DNA of 64,000 bases, from assembly GCA_001465935.1 (NCBI GenBank), contig LNKV01000013.1, positions 310,001 to 374,000 of the forward strand. The letters run 5' to 3'. Origin of the DNA: Clarireedia homoeocarpa. Lineage: Eukaryota; Ascomycota; Leotiomycetes; Helotiales; Rutstroemiaceae. The notes beneath the pieces are model-generated. The model did no database searches and was not told where the DNA came from. It saw nothing but the letters and a program-made list of their open reading frames with translations. Position 1 is the first letter of the stretch, and every line of letters starts with the position of its first letter. Shown one piece after another: positions 42,185-54,316 of this stretch. The translations under genes and the position numbers were made by a program.

Positions 42185-44812
42185 CTAGAACGCATCTTCG
42201 AAGGGACAATCGATACTATCGTGGCCTTCGCGTTCACACACACCGCACCATTTATCCATATTAATAACTCCACTCTCCTTTCCAGCCACGGGACCTGACT
42301 CCATCGGATTAGGGGTGACTCGTACGGGTGGTGTTTCAACCACAGGTGATGGTTTCTTCTGCGGTGATAGTGGTGCGGGTGTGTCCTTGATCACATTTTC
42401 ATCTTGCTGTTGGAGTGGCCTTGGTGAGAGCTTGAGCCCTTCCATCACAACATCTTTGCCAGTGCGTTGGGGTGGTGCGGATGCGTTTCTGGTATGTCCA
42501 CCTGGACTGAACATGTTCGTGCATGTTAGGATATCGTGACCGGAAGTTTCGCAAAGTTCGCAGAAACTTTCCGCCGCGGAAGAGTATGTGTCACTTTCTG
42601 GCATAGTCTCGAGTGTGTTTCGGTGTGGCTCTGGGGCTCTTTCGCGGTCGCGCCAGCTTCCATTTGTACCTTTGGAATCTCTGTAAGAGTCCTTGTCCTG
42701 TGTAACAGTTGTAATGCTCAATGCACTTGTCCGCTGAGCTGGGGGATTGCTGACACTTCTCCTTCGTAATCCTTCCAATTCGCGTTCCATTTGCTCCTCT
42801 TTGCTGTCTTTGGACTCCAACATCGCGCGAAGCTCACTGACTTCTTGTTCCAGCTTTTCCCGTGCCTGTTTATCATCCTCGAATATAGCTGAAGAGCTTG
42901 TTTGTTGACCTCGACTCAAGCTTGGTCGGTGAGTTGGTGTTTTGTCCATGTCAGGTGTCGATGAGCTAGTGTCTGGAATCGCATCTCGACTCAGTGAGTG
43001 TATGATAGCTTTCAGTCCACGAATCTCATCATCTCTTTGCTGAAGCTCTTTTGTAAGAGCTGCCGCATCCCCATTCGAGTTCGCATTGGCATTACTAAGG
43101 GCTTCTGCTGTCTTCTCACGCTCCCTACGAAGTTCGGACCGAGTTCTTTCCACTTCACCGCGAAGGAATTCGACTTCACCGCGGGCTTCAGCTTCGCCTC
43201 TTCTTGCATCTTCCAGACCTTCTTCAAGCTCTTGAACAAGCTCCTCGAGCTGCTTCAATTGTCGTGCAACGCTATCGACGTCTTCGCTCCGCTCTTGCAT
43301 TTCCCTCAATTCCATCAAAAGATCCTCGACTCTCTTCTCGTACACACGTTCCGTCTCAGTACTAGCCAATTCGAGGGTATCGATGGTGCTTCTGAAATCT
43401 GCTCGATGAGCATCGAACTCCGCTGTCAACATTGCAATCTTTTCGTTCTTCTCTCGCAGTATCATCCTTAGCTGTGCCGCATCCTTGTCCTCCATGCTGT
43501 TCCGGTTGTGTCGATTGTCATTCATACCTCCATCTGTATTGTCCATCAATGCCTGTACTTCTAAAAGACTATTCTCCATATCTGCCAAGGTGGAAGCCTG
43601 GTCTCTGAGTTGTCTCTCTCGATCCTCCAATTGGCTGCGCAGCCGGTCAAGTTCGTCGTCGGTAGCTCGAGAGGCTGCACGAGAGGATGGTCTTAACTTC
43701 GCACTGAATGAGGAGACCGAACTTATACTCCCATTAGTGATTGTCCGCGCCATTCTTACAGGAGTAGCATCGTCATCACTAAGATTCATAGTCCCAGTCC
43801 CAGGCCCTCCGAGTGCCGATGCACTTCTAGGCGGGACGCTTGATTTCATCCCATTTTTCGGAGTATAACCAACTCTCTTGCTTGGATCTTTAGAATCCTG
43901 GGTCCCTCGCACATTTTGTCCAAATTTTCCAGGCGCCGGACTCGCACTAGTATATCGAGAGGGGACCCTTGGTTGCGGTGTGCTCAATGATGGCCTTGTT
44001 GTTGCCGGCCCTCGGACCGGTGACTCTGGTCGTTGAACAGATGAACGTGTTTTCTTAACGAAAGGACTCGCGGCTCTCCCAGGGCCGACAGATTGACTTA
44101 ATCTTGGTAAAGAAGGTGTCGGTGGGTAGTATGTCGAGTCTAATCCCCCAGTCTTGTTACTCATTGTTGGCGATGATGGGGTGAGTGAGAACGAGCCTTC
44201 GTGTGATGATGGTGGACTGCGACGTGTTGCTCTAGCCACAGGAAGAAAAATCCCCGCGCCTTCGATGGATGTTGAAAAGTAGGATATCCTGAGATATTCA
44301 TCAGCCCATTACTTGTAGAAATATCTCTTCGGTGGGTCATACCCGTCCACGTCACCATTGTTTTTCCCCTTCGAGGCAAATTCCTCACTAAGTTCCACGC
44401 CAGCGAATGTGCCCTTCTTACCTTGAACTGTGCCCACGAACTTCACCGTCCCATACATGTTACCAGGTACATCGACCAGGTCGCCTACTTCCACATCCTC
44501 TGAGCCCCCGAAACGAGACGGGGTAAACGGCGGCATATTGCCTATTGTTGGAGTACCTTCATTAAAGACTGTTGATAGCGGATATCGTTTGGTTGCATCT
44601 GGTAGTGCGGCCAGTGAACCAGAAGTAAGGGACGCGAGCGATGCTTGTCTATTTAAGCCGAAATCGAAGCCGTTATTCGTAGTGGGCAAAGGGGGAGCGG
44701 CGTATTGTAATGCCGACTTGTTATAGAGAGAGTTAAGATTTGGTGTTGATTTTGTGTTTTTCTTTGGTGATGATCGTTTGGGGGTCAATCCGACTCGCAT
44801 GTGTGATGACAT
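42185..44812 (-). CDS. CLIP-170-type microtubule plus-end tracking protein
   Basis: Two exons, 44812-44343 and 44288-42185, joined in phase 2 across a 54-nt intron inside the CAP-Gly domain; about 857 aa. CAP-Gly runs from about residue 107 to 177: VEVGDLVDVPGNMYGTVKFV, GKKGTFAGVELSEEF and the GKNNGDVDG signature. A Ser/Pro-rich region follows, then a long coiled coil (about 370-670). Near the C-terminus are two zinc knuckles of the form C-x2-C-x4-H-x4-C: CELCETSGHDILTC (about 733-746) and CGVCEREGHDSIDC, right before the end. The order matches CLIP-170/Tip1/Bik1, which guide microtubule plus ends and bind dynein regulators. Two candidate starts, 44812 and 44800, differ by four residues. Confidence 0.95.
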
Positions 44813-46532
44813 TGTACGACTACTGTACGGGTAGGTGGGTAAACAATACCTGCACGCACTACACCTGAATGTCCGCAACCACTTGAATGTCAATCCTAAC
44901 CCGTCTTAATCCTGAACCTCGGTGGCACGCTCAATGCACCACTTTTCTTTCGTACAATAAGTTAATATCGGTCTGGCTGTTTCAGTACGGTGTGTCCGAA
45001 GCACAGTGGACTCTTTTCGAACAATGAAGATTAAAATGATAATGATTTAAGAAGATGTCTTGATGCCGTTGTAAGAGAAGTCAAGAGGGAAAGACTGGGA
45101 AAAGTCAAGAGGGAAAGACTAGGAAGAAACGAGTGGTACTGTAGTAATAATATAGTTTCAAGAAGGAAGTGAATGGGCAGGAGGAAACTGGCTCTTGGTT
45201 ACAGATACATGGAAAAGTACGGGGAAAGAGCAGAAGTGAGTGCTGCACGAGAAAGGGAGGAAGCTGGGAACGGGGAGCTGGGGGCCGCAACAACGATTTG
45301 AAGGTTGGCGATGTGCATGTAATATGTATTTCGTACTCATACATGTTATCCCATCCCATCCTTGTTTACAGGCATCACGGCCGACAGCGAAAGGATGCCT
45401 TCATTCTCAACATAAGCCAATGGCATGAGTCTATCTTGATAGCTTGGTATACGAATGTCATTTCGAAGAAGAGCTGACGAAAAGCCCGAGCACATACGGA
45501 AGCAATTATGAAAGCTTCCCATAATCTAAATTATCGTGGACGTCCAATCCCCTTCAGCAAACCGGAGCATTCTTTCCCAAAGGGGATAAGGGATGACCAC
45601 TCGTTGACCAGTCGCCATCAGGCCAATCGAAGGAAGCCTTGTCGAAACTCTTTCTGGAGGATGTCCCAGTGATTTATATTGGCCCCTCATGTACGACCAG
45701 CAGTGTAGTAGTATCGCCTGATGATCTATGCTTCAACGAACTGCCTAGCTTTCACTACTGTACGAAGTAAGAAAGCAAGTACTGCAGATATGCTGCAAGT
45801 AGACAGGCGCCGATGGAGGGAGGATTATTGAGATTACAGAATATGCACTGCCGGAGTTGCAGAGCTGCTTTCGAGTAGAGGAATATCCGTCAATATCTTC
45901 ATTATTACACACAATCGACATGTTCGGGGCAAATTCTCTCCATCATCACTCAACCCTTCGTCCATCTGAAGTCGCATATTATGTGCTTCGGCCGGTCGAT
46001 CCAAAACTTCACGAGCTGAAGAGTCTGGGGAATGTCCTCCATGCCGTTGCTTGTCCAACCAGTATGTTATTGTTAGGGTACCCCATGCACGTACCTGCAT
46101 AAGTCAGTCCGAGAAACCGTTTAGTTGGTCAGAGAAATGTCGTAATATGCCTCATGGTTGTTCAGTACGATAAGATGCTACTTTTACCGTTGCGTATATA
46201 AACATTGTTGGTAGTACTACATTGAAGTATGCTGATGTCTGCATTTTTGCTTTGATTGTTCAAGTCCAAGCTATGATGACATGTCGCAAGATGGAAGATA
46301 CGAAGGGAAGAGCCGCAACCGTTGCGCTAAATTCAATAGCTCTGTCTGCGATAACAAAAAATGTCAGGCGGTGTGATGAAGAAGGCATGAATAGACGGCC
46401 GTTGGGCCGTTGGGTCGCACAGACATAGGGGGTTCCCTTCCATGGGATGGTTTGGAAATCAGGGGAAGCCATATTTGGCAGCGATCTTATGATCAACTAG
46501 ACATCGTGTTTCGCAACTAGCCATCATTGTGG
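44813..46532. other. Long intergenic region upstream of the CLIP-170 gene
   Basis: 1.7 kb. It holds a 24-bp-period tandem (AGTCAAGAGGGAAAGACT at 45079-45096 and 45103-45120). The small frames of 60-102 codons on both strands show no domain, and none pairs with plausible splice partners that I could see. A lncRNA or orphan gene cannot be excluded. Confidence 0.4.
45079..45120 (+). repeat. Two-copy 18-bp direct repeat
   Basis: AGTCAAGAGGGAAAGACT occurs twice, separated by GGGAAA, giving a 24-bp period. Confidence 0.85.
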
Positions 46533-47541
46533 TCACCGTTCACGTTGAATAATGTCGTCCCTTCCTAACGGTCTTGTGCCGTCGTTGAGGACCATAGCCT
46601 CTCGATGGCGCCTTCGGAGATGTTCTTCTGCCATGCTCTGACCTCTTGGTCTTCGACTTTCGACAAACATTCCTTCGAAATCTTCCGCAGCCGCATCATC
46701 CACACTTTCCAACGTCATTTGTTCCTTCTCGAGGGCGGGTCTCGGGGGTAAAAGCTTGGCTTCTTCTAGCCTCCTTCTACCTCCCTTGTGTCTGAATAAT
46801 CTCAAGAGAATTTGGTTTAGTCGGTTCTCTTTCGAAAGTGAGTCCATGAATTTGCCTTGACGTCCTTCGTCGCCTTCACCACCCCAAGGCTCCTTCACAA
46901 GCCAACGTTCGACGAATCCAGCATTTATAAGCTCTTCAACATCGAACTGATGAACTAATTGTCCTAGTATTATCAAACATCCTTGTTCTGCTACATCTCG
47001 AAGGTGCCAATTGTCCCATTCTGGGTCGTATGGGTTGTGCTCGTAATCCGTCAGCGAATACTCGAGTGATTTGACCAAGGCAGAATATGTTTTCGGTTTG
47101 TTGACTAGACCAGCAGTTGCTACAACAAATCCATTAGCTAATTTGATTCCCTGAGAAAGGATGGGCACACGCACAGCTATTCATGATCATAGTCAATGCT
47201 CTGATGCCCTTTTCTCGTGTATCGTGGTCTGGGCGAGTGATATACCAAAGTAAAATATCCAAAGTGTTCTTATCGTGGAGAGCACGTTCGCATATGATGA
47301 TAGCGGCTGTCTCTTGAATTCCATAATTAGGATTGTCTAGCAGCTTATCCAGTGTACTAAGCTTCAGCGAGTCCTCGGTGTCCTGGTCGATGTAGTGAGA
47401 TTTATTCTGCGCAGGTGGTAATGCAGCTATGTCGCGATAGTGTACAAGCATACGTCGCATGAGCCCAAAGACAGCGCATGTAGTGATTCCTAGTCCCAGA
47501 ACGAACAATCGTTCCTGTCCCGAAGGCGACAATATCGCCAT
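46533..47541 (-). CDS. Armadillo-like membrane-anchored protein, uncharacterised
   Basis: Two exons, 47541-47175 and 47119-46533, with a 55-nt intron (phase 1); 317 aa. The N-terminus has one membrane segment after MAILSPSGQERL (FVLGLGITTCAVFGLM) followed by basic RRMLVHYR, so the bulk probably faces the cytosol. Several amphipathic helices of armadillo style follow (LLDNPNYGIQETAAIIICER, TREKGIRALTMIMN, LRDVAEQGCLIILGQLVHQF). The C-terminus is charged and Arg-rich, probably disordered. No catalytic motif is seen. It resembles conserved fungal proteins of unknown function. It is divergent from NOP14 with 236 bases between the ATGs. Confidence 0.75.
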
Positions 47542-47777
47542 GATGAATGAATGTCACCACATGGAGTGTGTTGAATCGAGTTTTGCAACACGGTTCTTGC
47601 TTCGAACATTGAGGGACGGGAACCTTGAGCTTATCGGGCGGTGAACATCCGGCAATATTGATTATTTCAGGCAAAGTGTGAGCGATAAGCTTAGCGATCA
47701 AAAAAAGTTACAAAGAGACTTTGCGACGACGGTTTGTGGAAACTGGTAGACCAACTCCCCATTGAGCAATTAGCACA

Positions 47778-50608
47778 ATGCCACCGTCGCAGCTCAAAAG
47801 GTTGAAGGCTTCTCTTCGCGAGCAGGGGATTGTTGGGCCTCAGCAATCGAAGAAGCAGAAGAAGCAAAATGCGCAAAATGGCGCAAACAAAGAAAAAAAG
47901 ATTCGAAGAAGTGTGGTACTCACTGGTATTCGAGAGCAATTCAACCCATTCGAGATCAAAACCTCTAAAACTCCAAAGTTTGAGGTGACCAGCAATAAAA
48001 CGCTTAGTGGGAGAATTTCGAAAGGAATTAAGAGGCCGGGCGTTGCAAAGGGTTTGGGAGAAGAAAATGTACGTTTTGCAATCGTCATAATCAATGTCCG
48101 CCTGCTAATGATATTGTAGCGACGGAAAACTCTACTTGTTGAGATGCAAAGTAGAAATCGAGTCGGAGGAATAATAGACAAACGATTCGGTGAAAATGAC
48201 CCCACAATGGCTCCTGAGGATAAGATGCTCGAACGATTCACCCAAGAGAAGCAGCGAGGTTACAAAAACAACTCTGTTTTTGACCTTGAAGATGATGATA
48301 TGCCTAGCGAACTTACACACATGGGTCAATCTCTATCGTTGAATGGCCCTGTAATTAGGGATGACTTCGAAGGAGAAGGACTTGAATTGTCTGATGCCGA
48401 AGATCACCAATCCGACGAGGAGCGGCAAGCACGAAAAAGGCGACGAGTGTCAGGCTCAGAAGGCTCGGATGGGGACGAGGAAGGCGAGAATCTACCGGAA
48501 AAGAAAAAATCGAAACAAGAGGTAATGAAAGAGCTCATCGCTAAATCTAAACTTCACAAATACGAGCGTCAGGCCGCAAAAGACGACGATGAAGACTTAA
48601 GAGAGGAATTGGACAAGGAATTGCCAAATCTTCATGAGCTGCTCCGCGGAGTAGCACCTAAACCAGCCCCCGAAAATCTGGGCATTGATGGGATGAACCC
48701 CGAGCGAGCAGCATTATTAAGTGGAGGCGATAGGAAGAAGCTGGAGAAGGAATATGATATACGGATGAGACAGATGGCACAAGACAAACGATCACAACCC
48801 ACGGAACGAACGAAAACTGAAGATGAAAGGATCGAGCAGGAGTCAAGAAGATTGAGAGAATTAGAAGAAAAACGACTGCGTCGCATGGAGGGTATGGCGG
48901 AAGATAGCGATGATGAAGACAACGACAGACAAGCTGGGGGTGATGATGATATGATGCAAGAGGAAGAGGAAGATTTCGGGCTCGGCTCTGGAATCAAGAC
49001 TCGCCCGAGTGCAGCAGACCTAGGTGCCGATGATGAAGATGACTTCATCATAGATGATGACTTAGTTGCAAGTGGGTCTGACTTGGACTTGTCGGACAAC
49101 GAATCATCTGCAGGGGGAGAAAAGGAAGTCCACGATGAGGATGATGAGTTCCTTGGTGGGCTTCTCACAGAAGAGGAGGCTAAAAGACCAGAGTTTCTAA
49201 CTGGTGCTAATGCCCCTCTCCCTGAAGTGAAACTACCTGCGCAGAATGGAGTCAATGGCAACCTTGCCTATACATTTGCATGCCCAGAATCCCACGAAGA
49301 GCTTCTCGAAGTCACGAAAGGAATTGCATTATTGGACCTACCCACCGTCATACAACGTATCAGAGCCCTATATCATCCAAAACTCAACGCCAACAACAAG
49401 GGCAAGTTGGGGAATTTTGCGGCAGCATTGGTTTTACATATCTCCTACCTAGCAAATCAGCCTTCACGCCCCCCCTTCAATGTGCTGGAGAATATCATTC
49501 GCCATATCCATTCTCTTGCGAAAATGTTTCCCCTAGAGATCGCTAACGCTTTCCGACGGCACCTTGAAGAAATCAACCAGTCTCGAGCTCTATCTCTTAC
49601 GAGCGGTGATCTTGTAATCCTGACAGCAATCGGAAATATCTTTCCAACCTCCGACCATTTCCATCAAGTAGTCACACCAGCAATCTTGACTATGGGTCGC
49701 TACCTTGGCCAGAAAATCCCACAGACATTGTCTGATTACACCCTAGGAGCATACCTTTGCACTTTGTGCTTACAGTACCAGCGCTTATCGAAACGATACA
49801 TTCCCGAATTAGTGAACTTTGTTGATAATACACTCTGCGCTTTGGCACCTATCAGACCATCCAAGATTCCTGGTAGCTTCCCATACCATGAGCCAAAGCC
49901 CTCAGTACGTATAGAAGATGCGTCAGCATCGGCGCGAGATATCGAATTCTACGATTGTGACATTCAAGATCTGCTAGAAAGCGACAGCTCTTTGAAAATT
50001 GCGCTCCTAGAAGCAAATATCAAGATCTTGGATGCGAGTGCTGATCTTTGGACTGGTAAATCGGCTTTTACTGAGATCTTCGAACCTGCTTTGAAAATTC
50101 TTAAACATCTAGGAGGAAAGGCTTGCAGGTCTAAAATCCCAACAAGTAGCCAAGTGAGTCGCATCCGCACCATTTTATAGGGTTCCACTGACACTTATTA
50201 TAGGCAGCAATTCGTAAAACATCCGAAAAACTCGAAAGGATGCTAAAACTTGCTCATCTCGCTCGCCGACCACTTGAACTTCATCATCACCGACCTCTCG
50301 CCATCAAAACTTCTATACCTAAATTCGAAGACTCGTTCAATCCAGACAAACACTACGATCCTGATCGCGAACGTGCTGAAGCTGCTAAGTTGCGTGCTGA
50401 ACACAAGAAGGAGAGGAAGGGTGCTATGCGTGAGTTGCGTAAGGATTCGAACTTTATTGCTAGGGAGAGTTTGAGACAGAAGAAGGAGAAGGATGCTGCG
50501 CATGAGAAGAAGATGAAGAGACTTATTGCAGAGATCCAAGGTGAGGAGGGGAAGGAGGCAAAGGCTTATGAGAGGGAGAAGGAGTGGAGAAAGAAGGGGA
50601 AGAAATAG
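47778..50608 (+). CDS. NOP14: Nucleolar protein NOP14 (small ribosomal subunit processome)
   Basis: Exons 47778-48068, 48120-50153, 50204-50608; about 909 aa, in line with fungal NOP14. NOP14 is needed for 18S rRNA maturation and assembly of the 40S precursor in the nucleolus. The start is MPPSQLKRLKASLREQG. The conserved N-terminal block shows NPFEIKTSKTPKFEV, then RRKTLLVEMQSRNRVGGIID and RFGENDPTMAPEDKMLERF. A long acidic and Lys-rich middle follows, then the helical C-terminal half (LPTVIQRIRALYHPKL, GNFAAALVLHISYL). The end is a basic helix: RKDSNFIARESLRQKKEKD and EWRKKGKK. Introns are 51 and 50 nt and in phase. Confidence 0.96.
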
Positions 50609-50904
50609 ATGAATTGGATGGTACTGCTGTATGAGGTAAAATAGGTGGTGGGATGGGATACTTGTTGATATACCTTGGAGTTAGCTATGATGAGCTTTTG
50701 GTATCATAGCTTGTTGTGCAGCACAATGCAACATTAATCTACATACTCGCACGGTACCCTTTCAAGTCACTGTGTTTAATGTGACTGCAACAATTGTTAA
50801 CAAAGATATCAAAAGTCGACCGCAGTTTCTAGAAATCTTGCTCTATGAAATCCTTCCAACTATCCAAAGAGAGCTCATTAAACGTCTTATTTATTATATC
50901 TTCT

Positions 50905-52256
50905 TTATAGCTTTCCTCCGGACTTCTCGTCCTTCACCTTGGTTCTTGCATCTTTAATATCTTCATCTGATAGATCTTTCTTTCCGGGCACCTTTTCTTC
51001 CAGGCGTCCCATTTCTTGCAACTTCGCAATCAGATCTTCGTCCCCAACATGAGCATTGTGCTGTATCCACATCAGTGAAAATGATAATAATACACAGACG
51101 TGGATGAACTTACCTCAAATTCTGGTTCCTCTCCATATGCAATCCTAGCCGCGTCTACTTAATGTCAGTAACCCACATCAAATAATGAAAAGATATGGCC
51201 ATTGAACCCACCAACTAAAATCCTAGCCGTCATTCCCCAGACCTTATATCTCGTTAATCCCGCCTCCTCTTCTTCCTCCAAGCTCTCTGCAATAGCCGCC
51301 TGACCACCCTCCCTAATCTTCGGCTTCGAAACCTTCTGATTCGTAATCGGGACATAGAAGTTATGCATCCGCCACTTCGCCCCATACCACTCATGCCAAA
51401 CCCCATCATACCAATCACTTTTCTTACCCGGCAGCCTCCCCTCATCTTCCTTCCTTACCTCGTCTTCCATCCTCAGGAAGTTGTGGAAAGGCGCGGAGAA
51501 CACAGCGGCGACTTCGCGCGCATCGAGCCGCGGCATCATGTCTTCTTCGACACTTGCAGTTCCGCCACTAGACGTGGTCGTCATGTCAGCGTGCAGGAAG
51601 GCGACGCAGGGACGAACAGCGAGTGCAGTACGGGCGAGACTGTAGGGCAGCTGACAGAGATGCTCGATCTTGAAAGGAGGCGGGATTTTGGAGTCATCCT
51701 GAGGAAGCCCAATCTCTTCGGAGGCTTCGCGGCGAGCAATTTCAAATGGTGTTTCCTCGAGGGTATCGGCTTTGCCGCCGGGGAATGCGGCATGGCCTGA
51801 TTGATTGTTAATGAGAATCTTGTGTATATGATAATAGAGGATACTCACCGGAAAAGTTTCGGAGTGTATTGGCTCGCATTGTAATGACCACTCTGAGGTC
51901 GCCTTTTCGATCAGCGAATAGGAGGACAAGAACGGCGGCTCTTCTGCTTAGAGGAAGCCGATTCCATACTGAGTCAAATGGAGGGGGTTTGTATGCTCGA
52001 AGTCTGGTCAGAGCGGCCTTTGAATATTGAGAATATCAGAATTTGTATGAATCCCGTGTTTACGGCATGGGATTTATATGGGTAGTTATGGTATGCTTAC
52101 AACCGAGGCTGCACTTAGAGGTGCCATGCTACTCGCATCGAAGTATTGTGCATCGAGAATACTTTCTTGGAGCTCTGCTATTTCCTGGGCTTCATGGATT
52201 GAGAGTGGGTGGGAAACTTCATGAGATGAATCCTCGGATTGGGATTTTGTGTTCAT
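50905..52256 (-). CDS. Nudix hydrolase, peroxisomal CoA pyrophosphatase-like (PCD1/NUDT7 family)
   Basis: Five exons: 52256-52101, 52017-51849, 51796-51212, 51154-51114, 51060-50905; about 368 aa. Such enzymes split CoA and its oxidised derivatives to phosphopantetheine and 3',5'-ADP. The family motif ahead of the Nudix box is ITMRANTLRNFSGHAAFPGGK, with the last part crossing intron 2. The Nudix core REASEEIGL ends near residue 139. A leader exon (MNTKSQSEDSSHEVSHP) was added because the next exon has no ATG; its GTAAGC donor and AAAG acceptor keep the frame, but this is the least certain part. The C-terminus (EEPEFEHNAHVGDEDLIAKL, ending DEKSGGKL) is an acidic/basic extension. A peroxisomal signal is not obvious. 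Confidence 0.87.
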
Positions 52257-52742
52257 GTTCGAAAAAGGGGACGGTCTCCGAATGTCTGATGGATGTCACA
52301 CCGATGCTTGGACGAGTCGTGGTGGAGTGTGGGGTAATGCATAATTTAAGCTCAATTAAGTCAATTTTATGCAAATAGTGCATAGATTTATCTCATCTTC
52401 ATCCCTCGGCACTAACTACGTCCTTCCACAGCAATGGCTAAACAAGCATCAATTGATGGTGTCATGTACCGAAATGGATGAAATTCAATTACCAATACTC
52501 TCTCATTGGTAGGAGCTCGCGCAATATGTAATGGTTGAAGGGATCTGCAAACACATTCCGATGACGTTCTCTATTTGCCGTATGCGGATGGATTTTGCAA
52601 TACGAGTATGCGTACATAAAGACTAGAAGGTCGCCTTTGCTACGCAGTCAATTGATATCTATATTGACTCAAAGCACAGCACCAAAGCTCATCTCTTTGA
52701 ACTACGACACTTCATACAGTTAACCCCCCAACAGACTACAGT
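52257..52742. promoter_or_regulatory. Divergent promoter, Nudix / carbonic anhydrase
   Basis: 486 bases. Nothing coding; no clear TATA box. A CA-rich stretch precedes the carbonic anhydrase ATG. Confidence 0.45.
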
Positions 52743-53314
52743 ATGAGCGACTTAAGCCCCATCCAAGAGCACATCGTCAAGGCGAATGAAGCCTACGCGA
52801 AAGACTTCACCAAGAGCGATCTTGCACTTCCACCAGCAAAGCACTATGCAATCAGTATGTGACTCTTCCCCCCTCAAGCCCATAACCTAACACATCTTTA
52901 GTAACTTGTATGGACGCGCGTATCAACCCCTCCGCCGCATTCGGTATTGACCTCGGCGACGCGCATGTAATCCGCAACGCTGGCGCCAACGTGAAAGACG
53001 GGCTCCGTTCTCTGCTCATCTCTACCCTCATCCTCCAGACCAAGGAAATTCTTGTCATCAAGCACACCAACTGCGGTCTCACAACGGTGACAAACGCCGA
53101 AGCGACGAAAATGGTAGCGACGAATCTGGGCGCAAAGGCGCTGCTGGAACTGGAGACGACTATTGGGCATGATTTGATGCCGTTTGAGGATGTGGATGCG
53201 GCGGTTAAGGAGGATGTTGCGTATTTGAAGAGTAGTGCGTTGATCAAGGATGATGTGATTATTACTGGGTGGGTGTATGATGTTAAGACTGGGGGTGTGA
53301 GGAAGGTTCTGTAA
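52743..53314 (+). CDS. Beta-class carbonic anhydrase
   Basis: Exons 52743-52854 and 52902-53314; 174 aa, the size of the short fungal beta type. It interconverts CO2 and bicarbonate, supplying bicarbonate to carboxylases and to carbamoyl-phosphate synthesis. Zinc ligands are Cys about 40 in TCMDAR (with the Asp-Arg dyad), His about 92 and Cys about 95 in IKHTNCG. VIRNAGANV is the usual companion block. No targeting peptide is seen (MSDLSPIQEHIVKAN), so it is probably cytosolic. The C-terminal TGWVYDVKTGGVRKV is the standard ending. Confidence 0.95.
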
Positions 53315-53934
53315 GTGAGGACAAGGGTGCTGAGTGATGTGAAGATTTAATGGAAGAGGAAATGTAACGATATTTAAATTATTGTCTTGTTACTGATGGT
53401 CTTTGAATATACTCTACTACAACAGCCAAATAGCACGGAAAATAGGTAGCTTTCTTTGATAGCCCTTTCCAACATACATTAAAGAAGCTGGTCATTCTGT
53501 AGCTTGAGATTGTTTCTTCATTGGGTCTGGATCCAAACCTGGAAGTTTCCATGTTTGCCAGACGACGTAGCGGTTTCCAAGGAAAGTTACTTCCTGACAA
53601 ACTACTTTCTACATCATGTGAGACCTGGTCATATCCTACGATATCGCCAACGGGGTCGTCTACTACGTAGAAATTTGCACTCGCAAACGACTGCAAGGTT
53701 ATAAGCGTGCTCTATCAAGTGAGCTTAGTCTTGGTCACAGTCGCAGAAGCAGGTACAGTACATAGGAGCCACTGCGTAGGCGAATCGAACCACATGGCCT
53801 GCTCAATCTCATCGCCTTGACATTCTCAGCACTCTCCCCCCTTGCAAACACAACCAAGATCCCAACTTTCACTCATCCTAGTTTCGGACAAAGCCATACT
53901 ATTTCGAGCATTCCATTCCAGGCCATCTCAGTCC

Positions 53935-53958
53935 CAATCTCAATCTCAATCTCAATCT
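53935..53958 (+). repeat. Hexamer repeat CAATCT x 4
   Basis: Four perfect copies of CAATCT. Confidence 0.9.
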
Positions 53959-54291
53959 CGTTAGCCTTGACTTAATTAATCTAGCGACTCTCTCGGCCAA
54001 CGACCCTCGGCCCAATCCGCCGCCGAAAGGAACTCCAAAATCCAGGACCAAGTCATTCCATCGCCAGCTTATTAGCCCTCCGCCGCCGCATCGTATCATC
54101 CCACACTGTGATCTGATGATTAATCCAAACGCCGCATGCAAGAAAAAGGTTCTGCATAGCGAACCAGACGATTGGAAGAGCCGAAATGAGATTACAATGG
54201 AACCGGGGAACCCCTCCAAAAGGATGGATGAATAATCGTCATTTTTACTTGATTATGTATGGAGTGGTGGCTGTGTAAGCAGCTTCATACA

Positions 54292-54316
54292 GGTGTGGTG
54301 TGGTGTGGTGTGGTTT
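54292..54316 (+). repeat. Pentamer repeat GGTGT x about 5
   Basis: About four perfect copies followed by GGTTTGGGG. G-rich on the plus strand. Confidence 0.85.

Noticed and set aside
13581..53314. Arginine/bicarbonate or secondary-metabolite cluster
   Set aside because: Carbonic anhydrase and carbamoyl-phosphate synthase are about 35 kb apart with unrelated housekeeping genes between; no backbone biosynthetic enzyme is present.
53761..53830. Possible minus-strand tRNA (GGTTCGATTCG box)
   Set aside because: Flanking bases do not form a T stem, and no matching A box at the right distance was found.
53899..54219. 106-codon minus-strand frame
   Set aside because: Its Arg-Leu repeats come from the CAATCT simple repeat.
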